Source: Medicago truncatula
Taxonomy: Eukaryota > Streptophyta > Magnoliopsida > Fabales > Fabaceae
Reading direction: 5' to 3'
Length of the DNA stretch: 64,000 bases
Assembly: GCF_003473485.1 (NCBI RefSeq)
Contig: NC_053046.1
Location: forward strand, 42,679,832-42,743,831
Below, piece by piece: positions 1 through 10,178 of the stretch (its first letter is position 1; every line of letters starts with the position of its first letter). A program made the position numbers and the translations under genes. The notes under the pieces were generated by a model. The model was given only the letters and a program-made list of their open reading frames with translations, was not told the DNA's origin and did no database searches.

Positions 1-735
1 AATTTGTGTGCGCTTTAATCTTTCTAATTTTGTGTGTTTAATGATAAATTACAATTAAAACATTATCAATTATAAATGAAATATTCATGCCATAAAAATC
101 AATAACAACTTTTTTTTTGGTATTTTCTATAATTTAAAAGAGAGAAAAATGGATTCCACATTCTCCTAAAAAAATGTTAATCTAGGTTCAAGTGGTTAAT
201 GAGTTTCACCAAATGATGAATTGATTAGGAAAACTCAAGTTTGATCCATGTAGAACAATTCTTGACTAAGTTATACTTACCTCATGACCGAACTCAAAAT
301 TTCAAAGGGGTCATTCCGTTGGAAATTGGATGGTTAACAAGAAAAAATAGTCATGAGAATCTAGTCCTTGAAAATCGATATTCACTACTAATATATTTTA
401 CCTCACAACTATAACGACCCGATTATGCGGACGCTAATTAGCGAAATTTTTAGTGAAAAGACAAAAATTTCATTTTAAGTAACAATAAAGTAAAACTCAT
501 CGACTTTGAAATAAATCAATAAATAAGTTTTTCTTTTAAAATTTCAAAATAGTAAATCATAGTTGCTCTTCGGAAAAAAAAGAAGTAAATCAGAGTTAAT
601 ATTCATACGAATAAGACACTTGGCCTTTTTCTACCCGAGACTAAACCTGTACCCATAATTTTTATTTAATTTATTCTTGGCTTTAAAAAAAACAATGGAA
701 AATGTTAACCAGTATCATTTCTCCGATGGTTTTGT
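1..735. other. gene-free AT-rich DNA
   Basis: No coding region, RNA gene or clear repeat boundary is visible here. The stretch is AT-rich with short homopolymers. Confidence 0.5.
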
Positions 736-737
736 AG

Positions 738-1057
738 TATACCCTCTGTCTCAAAATTATTGTATCTTTAGTATTTTTCTTTGTCTCAAAATAATTGTCA
801 CTTTAGAATATCAATAAAGCACTTATTATTATTTTTTCCTCTATTATATCTTTATTTATTGAATTTCATCCAACTTAACTATCTATTATACCCTTATTTA
901 TTGAATTTCATCTAACTTAACTATCCATTAACTACATTTAACAAGGGATATTTTAGTAAATGTCACTAATTTTACCATTGAAATAAGCACAATTAATCAT
1001 TTTCTTAAAAATCGCGCACAAACCTTAGACGACTATTATTTAAAGATGGAGAGAGTA
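738..1057. mobile_element. Stowaway-like MITE, copy 1
   Basis: The left end reads like CCTCTGTCTCAAAATTATTG and the right end, reverse-complemented, reads ACTCTCTCCATCTTTAAATA, so the two form imperfect terminal inverted repeats of about 25 bp next to TA. The body is AT-rich and non-coding. A second copy with the same internal order of motifs lies at about 4560-4825, which supports a mobile element. The 'CTCCCTCCGT...' type of end is typical of plant Tc1/mariner-derived Stowaway MITEs. Exact ends are uncertain by a few bases. Confidence 0.6.
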
Positions 1058-1061
1058 ATTG

Positions 1062-1440
1062 AATATACACGGGAATTACAAAATGCAAGTAAGTGCTTTT
1101 CACCCTCTTCAATAATACCAGCATGCACACATGCTGGCAACATATTCACAAACCTAACTTCGTCAGGTGCAACACCAACAATTTTCACCCTAGCAAACTC
1201 CTCTGGCGTTCGTGCAGCTAGCCCATGACTTGCATAACCTCCAATTGTTGAATTCCATTATACCAAATTCTTATAAATAATGTTGAATTCATATTCCCAT
1301 ATTTTGCATACATATTTTGCACATAAACGTTCACATCAAGCAAATTATGTTTCGCTTTAGGCATTAGATCATAGGTTGTTTGAGCATCAACCATTCTTCT
1401 CAATTTCATATAACTAGAAACCAAAGCATTCCAAGATTTA
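1062..1440 (-). pseudogene. pentatricopeptide repeat (PPR) gene fragment
   Basis: Read on the minus strand, one frame gives YVQNMYAKYGNM, and a second frame downstream gives GYASHGLAARTPEEF followed by APDEVRFVNMLPACVHAG and IIEEGEKH. These are the hallmarks of plant organelle PPR proteins (the MYAKxGxM and PDEVxFxxxLxACxHAGxxEEG signatures). The frame switches within the fragment and no start, full repeat tract or C-terminal motif is present, so this is a short decayed relic of a host gene. PPR proteins bind organellar RNA; this piece cannot be functional as it stands. It directly follows the MITE at 738-1057. Confidence 0.6.
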
Positions 1441-2061
1441 ACATATATCTTTCATATAACATATACATAAATAAACTCAATTATAATAGCCTCTTAAGGA
1501 AAACATATATGACATAATTCTAAACACAAACCTATATAAGGATTTCAATTTATCCCATTAAACGGATATATATGTGATTATTACTCCATTTGAAACTATA
1601 CATGTGAGAATTTTTTTCGATATACAAGTATGAGGATGGTTGGTTGGCAGAAAAAACCCTTGATAGAATTTGGGAATCAGGTTAAAGATCATGCCCCCTC
1701 ACCATGAGCTACCTTTCCGAATATTTTTCTTTAAAAACATAATATAATTTAAAATAAAATAAGACAACAAATTACTTATATTATTGTATTTATGTAACAT
1801 ATCAAATTAATTATATATATCAAGGGGAATATAAATCATTTTAACTTTATATATATTGTTCGGTTATAATTTACATCATATAATTTGATAATGTTACATA
1901 ATAATGTCAAAATAACTTGTTCAGTTATAATTTTTTATAAATGTTATATATTTTTTATAAAAATCTTTGGAGAATATAAACCATTTTAACTTTCATCGTA
2001 TAATTATAATCAAACTATAAATAGTTTAAAATAAATAAATAAATAATATTAATAAAAAAAT

Positions 2062-2094
2062 CCCGCGCATGGCGCAAGAACACACACTCGTTAT
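2062..2094 (+). mobile_element. degenerate Helitron-like 3' end
   Basis: The sequence CCCGCGCATGGCGC followed about 12 bases later by CTCG|TT resembles the terminal hairpin plus CTAG|T of plant Helitrons, with the last motif mutated. Better copies are at 4401-4432 and 20331-20361. The 5' end (TC) could not be located. Confidence 0.35.
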
Positions 2095-2439
2095 ATACAA
2101 ATTTAATACTACTACCAACTTTTTTAATTTTCATGATTTTGACAAAATGGTCATATATTTAGGTACGGAGGTAGTATTAGTTAGATGATAGAATTGAAAA
2201 ACAAGCCATTATTATTCTCTTTAAAAGCAATCCACTTGAGTTGGTCTAATAGTGTTAGTATAAAATCTTGAAATGTGCTCTTCTCAAAAGTCTAATTTCT
2301 GAAAAATATTTAATTTTCTTAAAAAGTAAAAGATCATTTGTTTTGAAACAATTATTTTTGTTAATAGGTCATTCATTGTGTGATCGATTGAGTGGCTACT
2401 TTAGTGTGATTCTATTGACTCTGAGAGATATCAATAGAG

Positions 2440-3180
2440 TAATACCTCAACTTCGTCCTTGAATTTTCAAAAATCAGCCAAATTCGTCCTCAAATTTTGT
2501 GAAATATCTATTTAGTCCATGAATATTCAAAATGTCAATCAAATCCGTCCATCCGTTAAGTTGGCCTGTTAACGGAGATGACGTGTACCGTTAACTGCTT
2601 ACAAGGCTCACCACATCAGATGTCACACAAGCATGGACTAATTTGGCCTAGAATGATGAAATTACTAAGGACCAAATTGATTGATTTACAGAAATTTGCA
2701 AAATTCCCAATGTATCTTTTTCCCCCAACAACTTTTTCTCATGAACGGCTTTTTCTACCCAAATATATAAATTTGGAACCCGAATGTTATAATTTGTCAC
2801 CTAGAGTTCAAAATCCCCAAAATTTCTTCCATGAATTGATGACAAAGTTCTTCCCCAATTCAAAAAACTTAAAACCCTGATTTTTTTTATTCAATTAGAA
2901 ATCCAAAAATCAGTGGTTATTGTTGAAGATTTAATGTTTAGAAATGATGGGTGGTGGACGTATGGGTAAAAACAGCTACAACAGTGGGTCTTCATCTTCA
3001 AGTTCTATGTACAATGGTGATGTGAGAGTGCTTCAATGTTGGTGTCATAGAATTTGTGTTGTAAGAAAAACCAACACTGTCAATAACTCAAGGCCTTTCT
3101 ATGGCTTCCCTCTGTGTAAAATGTTATTGTATTGTGCCAAGTCTGTGTAATGTAGTAATGAAAAGAGGTTGTCAATGAAT
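2440..3180 (+). pseudogene. decayed element with a GRF-type zinc-finger fragment
   Basis: The stretch begins with 'cttcgtccttgaa...tagtccatgaa' phrases common at the edges of legume transposable elements. At 2944-3150 (+) an open frame starts MMGGGRMGKNSYNSGSSSS and continues with CWCHRICVVRKTNTVNNSRP and FYGFPLCK. This follows the GRF zinc-finger pattern CxC(x)n N-x-x-R-x-FYGCP-x-C, but the usual Cys of 'FYGCP' reads FYGFP, so one zinc ligand appears lost. GRF fingers bind single-stranded nucleic acid and are often captured by plant elements. The frame stops soon after. It is best seen as a captured fragment, not a working gene. Confidence 0.45.
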
Positions 3181-4400
3181 GAATTCAACCCTTTTATCAA
3201 AATCTTTCCATCAAATTGGTCCTTCTATTGTATGTCTATCCATCATATTGATCCCCAAATTTGTGAAAATACCATCAAATAATTCCTTGAATTTTCACAA
3301 CATATATCACTGTAATCCTTAGTGCATATATTTGAGTTGCTGTGATATAACGAAGTGCAGTATTTAGATTTTTTTTGAATTTGTTTTATTTTTACATGGT
3401 TCTGAATTTGTTTTGTTTTTTATTGTGAAATTGAGCACTCAAAGTGTTTGAGAATATGTCTCAATAAGAAAATGAATGATATCATTAGTTTTAGTATTGA
3501 TATAGAATAGTTTTATTTTTGATTTTTGCAGAACAAAACCACTGCGTCGGAGTCTTTTAAATCGCCAATTATGCTATACTCTTCAACAATGGGTTTTCTT
3601 CCTTCATTATTTTCTCACTACATCTTCTTATAGTTTAATGGACTGACTTTTGAAGTTGAATGTTTTATTGTGAAGTTGAGCACTCACATGGTGTTTGAGG
3701 AACTACCTATGTTTTTCCCTTCCATTGACTTTGTATCAATCTCAGTTTTTTATAAATTTATTTGTTACATACACTCATTTATTTTTATTTTAATCTCAAT
3801 TATATTAATTTTGATTGTCATTAACAAAAGTTTCAGTAAGTCTTTAGTGTGCCAATTACAAGATATTGTTAGAGAGTAACTTTTTGTTAATATGAGTTGC
3901 AATTGATGTTAATTCAATAGTTCTCATGACTAAACTTAATATGAAAGTTACTAGAATATGTGAGTAATTTTTTATATGTTTTCATACTGGTTTAGTAAGA
4001 ATGAACTATGTTAGAAAACTTCAAACATTTCATTATATTTTTTATATGAATTCCACATGAAATTTGTATTCCTACAATTGATTATTGCATTCTATATTTA
4101 AGCCGATGGAATTGTTCCCTCGAAGTACTTTTCATATATTATTTCACCAACTTATTTTGTTTAAGATTTGACTTGATTGATATGTAATGAATGAGATTAG
4201 AATCTTATGCTTTTAGATAGGTATTGGCTTTATAAAGATATTAGGCATGGTTAAACAGGGTGAAAGAAGAGATATTTTTAAGTTAAAAGTTATCTCCTAA
4301 AGGAATTGAAGGACTTGCAAATTCTTTATACGTAACTGTTAGAATTGGAGATATATATGTTCAGATTAATATTTTGTTAACGCTACCATAAATATCTTTT

Positions 4401-4432
4401 CGCCCGTTCGTTGCACGGGTGGAAATCCTAGT
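4401..4432 (+). mobile_element. Helitron-like 3' terminus
   Basis: CCCGTTCGTTGCACGGG forms a short GC-rich hairpin, followed by TGGAAATC and CTAG, with T next. This is the hairpin + CTRR|T structure of Helitron 3' ends in plants. The element would lie upstream (lower coordinates); its TC start was not identified, and the GRF-fragment region may be cargo. Confidence 0.55.
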
Positions 4433-4559
4433 CAGAAAAAACACAAGAGTGTATAATACTTGTGAAAAAGTCATTCTAATTAATTTTATTTAAAGAAATA
4501 AAACCTAATTAATTTTATTTAATGTTATTATTATTTTTAAAAATACTCTTCTTTTTGGT

Positions 4560-4825
4560 ACATATCATCTGTCTCACAATTATTGTCTCTTTAACATTTT
4601 TTTTTTCTCAAAATAATTGTCACTTTACAATACTAATGCAACATTTATTATTCTTTTCCACTATTATACCTTTATTTATTGCATTTCATCCAATTTAACT
4701 ACTCCACTAACTACAATTAATAATGATGTTTTACTAAATGCAACTAATTTTACCATTGAAATCAACACAATTAATTATTTTTTTAATAATCGTGTACAAA
4801 CCTTAATCGACTAATATTGTGATAT
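4560..4825. mobile_element. Stowaway-like MITE, copy 2
   Basis: It has the same motif order as the copy at 738-1057: ATCTGTCTCACAATTATTGT, then CTCAAAATAATTGTCACTTT, TTATTGCATTTCATCCAA, and TTTACCATTGAAATCAACAC near the right end. It is somewhat shorter and more diverged, so the two insertions look old. Confidence 0.55.
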
Positions 4826-6152
4826 AATTGTGCTTCAGTCAAGGGCTAATGTTCTCCAAATATAGGAAGCTAGTGAATAATGGACTCATGTTTCTTGAAG
4901 TGAAAAAATCGGTTAACTATTTTATGAATCCCACCCAAATGAAAATAAATAAATAAACAATATCAAATGATAGTATTAAATGTATCACAGCTTCATATAT
5001 AAATGATAATATGGGGGAAATCTTACCTTCTTGAATATCAGTTCCCCATACTTACACCATATATAGAGAATTTGAGTATATAGAGAAATTGAGGGTAGAA
5101 ACCAAATGACAATGTCATAGACCTTCCTTCAAAAAAAAAAATGTCATAGACCTACCTTTACTAAAATATCACCATTGGAAATTATTTTAAAGTATAGCTT
5201 TTATTATTATTTACAAAATTGATTCCAAATATTTCCAATGACAAAATTAAATATACGTGCTTGCAAAAGAGGTTGCATATAAACACCTAAATCACAATGT
5301 TTCTCCCTTATTTTATTGATTAAACTATATCATAAAATTACATAATAGGATATGAGAGTGATATTTGCATCTACATGTGAATAAGAAGTAGCTTTCATAG
5401 TATAGTTTTTTTTTTTTTTTTTTTTTTTTTTTACTAAAACGACTACCTTCCTCAATTATATAGCTTTCTGGGAATGAAGATGGACATAAAAATCTCCATA
5501 TAAAATGTTTCAAGATTATCTATAAATTAAAAAGTAGACTTTGTCTATTTCATACATGTTGATATGAATGAGATGACAACAAATAAGAAGTAAAAGTTGA
5601 TAGAAACCATTCTTATATAAACATATGTACATGAAATAAGATTAAGAGAAATATAATGAAGAAACGTCATGGTTTCTATAAAGAGTTGTCAACTATATTT
5701 CATGTCAACTTGAGTAAGTGATACCACATAAATTTTATCAATTAACCAAAGAACATAAACCACAGTTAAGTAATCAACGATCGAACATAAACTTATAAGA
5801 CATAGAAACAGAGAAATTCATCACTTAACATGTTAACTATTGATTTCATAAACTAGTACAATTCTATAAATTAACACAAAAGCATGAAAACCATTCTCAT
5901 GAGACTGGATTAGTTGTTACAAAACATTCATCAATTGCTTCAGAGCGAACCAATTATCATTTCTACTCAATCTTGCTTTATAGAATAAACTCGATTTTTC
6001 AATGCTAGATTAGGGTCTCGGCTCAACAAGAGCAATGATATCAACCCGCATTTCCATCAAACCCAGCACATTAAATTCATTGATGATACCGCGGACCTCT
6101 TGTAAGATTATCAATTGAAATATAACGGTTTAATTAATCCTGGATTGTTGGA
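4826..6152. other. gene-free stretch downstream of gene 1
   Basis: No gene is visible. A poly(T) run of about 25 bases lies near 5407-5432. The part near 5900-6150 resembles the 3' flanks of the other family members and probably includes the 3'UTR of the minus-strand coiled-coil gene 1. Confidence 0.5.
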
Positions 6153-8594
6153 CTACAACTTTTTCTTTTTTGCAAGTGATACCTCGGACCTCCCTGTAAG
6201 ATTATCAAGAAACAATGAATCATCAGAGGAAGAAGAAGTGGAGGTTTCACTGTCGCTGAAAGAAAATTTTCTTTTGACTGTGTTAACCGCATTTGCAAAC
6301 TTGGTTCCTAGTTGAACTGCTAGTGATGAACTTGGAGTTGGATCCTCATTCTTCACAGCAATTCCATAAATAGCATTCATTTCATGTACTCCTTGGGACA
6401 TACACCTTTCATCGTCGTCGTTGTTGTCATCAAAGTGCATGATCTCAATATCCTTTTTCACTTTCATTGTTCCCTTACCTAGCATAAAAGAGATATATTT
6501 AAGCTACACATAACATTTTCCAAACATGATAACACTCAAGCAAAAACTTGGTAACTAAGGAATGGTATATTCTTTATTCAAATGAAAATATAGTTGGTTG
6601 CCGCAACATTTCAACGAAAATTCAGCCATTGGCTCGTCAAGTAATTGACTATATATGATTTCACCAAATTCAGAAAAACCTGTGATCATGTTTACCTAAG
6701 AAAAACCAAAATGAGTTTTCTTACCTGCTTTTGTTCGTTTTTCATTTTTGAGTTTTGGGAAGAAAAAAACTTGGTCAGGGGATGAAGAAGAAATAACTTA
6801 AAAGATGGTTTGATGTTTTCAGAGAGAAGAAATCAAAAGTAGACACTTTAAGCTAAAAGAATAAATAACAACTTCCTAAAACATTCATTTTATTCACCGG
6901 CTAACCAAACCTTAACCCATAATCTAACAAGAGTTTCACTATATTTCTTGGTATTAGACTCATTTTCTTTTAATGGAAGGTGTTTTCTATTCAAATTTAT
7001 CATAGGAGTAACCTATCCTTTGAATGTTCATCTTGGGTTGATTGCATGGATTACTTTGGTGCAGACACCATTTAACCTTCCCTACTTAACCACTCTCATT
7101 CAGTACTCTTTCTTGACACTAAAAAATAACTAACTCACTCCCACTAGACCCTGTTGTTGGCCTTCTTGCTCATACAATCCGACCTTTGAACCACACTCAT
7201 GACATAACTGGTCTACAATCATTCTATCACATCATCTCTCCTATTCCAGTTACTAACATTTCAGCTCACAAATATATCTTTCCAAGTAGCTTTCTCAACA
7301 AGTTTGTTCTACAACTGAGCAAATACATCTCAAATCAATTCATTATGGCGGGGAAAAAAACTTCCTAGAACCAAGATTGTTTGAGGTTCCATACATAGTT
7401 CCTGTCGGTGCTACTTCTATTTCCCATAGGAAAATTACATACAGATAAAAGAGCCAATGGCTTGTTTGTCCTAGGTAACATGGAATAAAGGTGAAGCCCG
7501 GGGAGGAATGAACAAGCATCGAAAGTCAAAATTGAGAGAACCATACTATCCCAGTGCAAATTACGATAACTAATTATAGGTTTTTCAATGTGGTTGGTTC
7601 AATCACTGTTTGGCTTTAATAAAACAAGAAAATCATGGTTCCAGCCAAATTACCTTCGCAATCTGACCAAACGTTTATCTGACATATATTAAATTCAATA
7701 TTTCTAAAGTAGCATTCAAAAATTTCATATACTTCTAGGAATAAGAGATGCAAGCATAATTTCTATACCTGATGATGCACCATGAGCGTCAGAAACTCCA
7801 AGAGTGTGATGAGCATCTACATTTCTGAACTCATCGTCAGAAACATCATCTTCCTGGTTCTCTTCAAAATTAGTATCATCATCGAACCTTGAAACTCTTC
7901 CGGTCATTCCTCTAAACTTTTTGTAAAAACCCCCAAGTAATATCTCAACCGTCCGCTTATCATTTTCTTTCCTCAGCTCACTTATAGTTTCCAAATTCTT
8001 CTTCATTGTTTCCTTCAATTCACCAGTTTCAATCTTAAGTCCAGCCAAATCATTCTTATCACCCTCCATTACACGAACCTTGCTTCGTACCTCATCATGA
8101 GCATTGCTATCATCAAACCATTTTTTCTTCAACTTCCTCAACTCCAAAACTTCATGCTCTAATTTACCAATCATTTCTCTTAGCACAACAAGTTCATTAT
8201 TATCCTCCAGCATCTTTTCATTTAATTTCCTCAACTCCAAAATTTCAGATTCTAATTCAACAATCTTTGTTCTTAACACACCAACTTCATTGCTACCATC
8301 AACAAGTTTCTCCTTCAAATTCATAACTTCAACCTCTAGTTCATTGTTCTTCTTTTGTAACTCTTGAATAGTTTTTCCATTACCTTTCTCAAACATTTCT
8401 TCTCTTTTCTTAGACTCAAACTCAGCATGTAACCTTGAGAGTCTTTCCAAGTGAAACTCCTCTCTGAGTCTTAAATCCCTACTCTCCAAAACACACAAAA
8501 TCTTAACAAGATCATGAATAGGATTATCTTCAAGGTTGTTCTTAGGGTTGGTGGGTGATGATGACCCAGGTTCGATTTTGGGTTGAATGTTCAT
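6153..8594 (-). CDS. coiled-coil family gene 1 (383 aa, two exons)
   Basis: Minus strand. Exon 1 is 7769-8594 and exon 2 is 6153-6478. The donor CATCATCAG|GTATAG and acceptor TATGCTAG|GTAAGG join in phase 1 and keep the frame. Exon 1 starts MNIQPKIEPGSSSPTN, then a short conserved helix (LEDNPIHDLVKIL), then about 200 residues of heptad coiled coil rich in Glu, Lys and Leu. Exon 2 encodes an acidic run, GVHEMNAIYGIAVKNED, KFANAVNTVKRKFSFSDSE, a serine tract and a basic end (LAKKKKL). Compared with gene 2, this copy lacks about 15 residues after 'DLV' and about 130 residues of coiled coil. No signal peptide or membrane segment is visible; the basic stretches suggest nuclear location (inference). 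I do not recognise the function. The start is the conserved ATG shared by all copies. Confidence 0.72.
6479..7768 (-). other. intron of gene 1 with a conserved cryptic exon
   Basis: At about 6720-6850 the minus strand shows ATGAAAAACGAACAAAAGCAG followed directly by the strong donor GTAAGAAAAC. The same block recurs in gene 2 (about 10735-10850), with a decayed form in gene 3. It could be an alternative first exon driving a transcript that carries only exon 2, where the first usable ATG would start MKVKKDIE. Confidence 0.4.
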
Positions 8595-8742
8595 GATATG
8601 GTCGAAAGTTGGAAACTTTAGTAGAAAAATTAATGGGTTTATGTGAAAAAGTGAAAATGGGTTTTGAACAAAGAGAGGAAAAAACGATTATTATAGCAGA
8701 GTATGAAGAAGATGGAGCTTAGTGAAGTGAAGTACAAAAGAA

Positions 8743-8773
<31 letters not shown>

Positions 8774-10178
8774 CGAAAAGCATGTTTTTTGTTTGTAGTG
8801 AAGTTTGCCAAAAAGACATTCTTGATAATGGGTTTCCAAAATGAATTCTAGATTAAAATTGAGAAAAAAATAATAATTGACTATGAGATATAAAATAAAT
8901 AAAAACCTTCTTTTAACCCTTTCGTTAGTAGGGAATGAGGTTATAGTAATTTAGAGTTCGACTGCAAGGTAATATTAAGAATTATTCTACTCAATAATCT
9001 AACCGGTTTCATTCACTTGATTAGATTAGAACCCATTTGATCACATATTATGAAAAAAGTAACGTGCGCGGATGAAAAATGTTTGATGGATCTCAAATAA
9101 GTGACAATGAAAGCGAGCAAACAAAAGAAACCATAATGATGACGAAAGCTAGGGCTTATATGGAGGCAAGACTCCCCCTAAAATTGAAAGTTTGATGCCA
9201 TGTTGAAAAATAATAATCGATATTTCAAAGTTATGAATTATTTACAAATCCTAGTATGTTCAAATAAGTTATTCTAAACCTCCTCTAAAATAAGTTCCAC
9301 TAAAATTACAGCTAGAAAAGCAAATACACCACCTTCAAAACAGAAAACTCTAACTCCCTAGTACCTCCACAAAAGCTCAAGCCTGGGACCAAATGAAATA
9401 TAAAACAGAACCAGCCCAAAAAACGACTTTAATGCTCAAAAGTAGACACCAGACAGCCGCAGGAATTGCAGACCGACTCCAGCAAAAGACCGACACAGAA
9501 ATGCTTCCAAACCATAACAAAAACCAGTCTATAAACAGTTTCAAGTTTCACACCTTTAATTAACCAGTTTCAAGTTTTAACCCTAATCACTCATATTTAT
9601 TGAATCCTTGTAGGATTATACTATAACTACAACAGTATACAAGTTTCTGTATATGCATATAATACCTCATGCATTAGTGATATTTACACTATACACATAA
9701 TGAAACATAGTAGATATACGCGTAATCAACAAGCATAATTCTCAGAAACTCTGAAATTGCAACCTCTAATCAGTCTTCAGGCGTCCAATTTGACATTTTT
9801 TCCTTTGCAAGCTAAAATACTGCAGTATAAACTTGTTTTTAAAGTAGAAAAATAAAAATATACATGATACTTTTGAAACTCAATTTTAACCAAAATTACT
9901 TTCGCCTAATCAAAATCAACTTTACAAATACTCATCCAAAACAACCATCAATTTCTAGTTATCATTTCTAGTGTAGCATGTTTTTGAGAATAAACTCAAT
10001 TTTGTCCAAGTCTATATTTTAAGTATTATTGAAGTTATCAATTTCAAATGCTAGACTTTCATCACTGTACATGTGATGAATATCAAGTAAACATAGATGC
10101 TAACAATAATCAAACAAACATTAAATAAAGTAACCTAGATACCTTGGCTAACAGTTTAATTAATCCTGGACTGTCTAA
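8595..10178. other. 5' flank of gene 1 and 3' flank of gene 2
   Basis: No other gene is seen. An (ATT)n microsatellite lies at about 8741-8772. A TATA-like motif on the minus strand (CTATAATAATCGTTTT, about 8683-8698) lies about 95 bases before the gene 1 ATG and recurs in front of other family members. The 9.38-9.64 kb stretch is repeated at about 14.06-14.40 kb. Confidence 0.5.
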
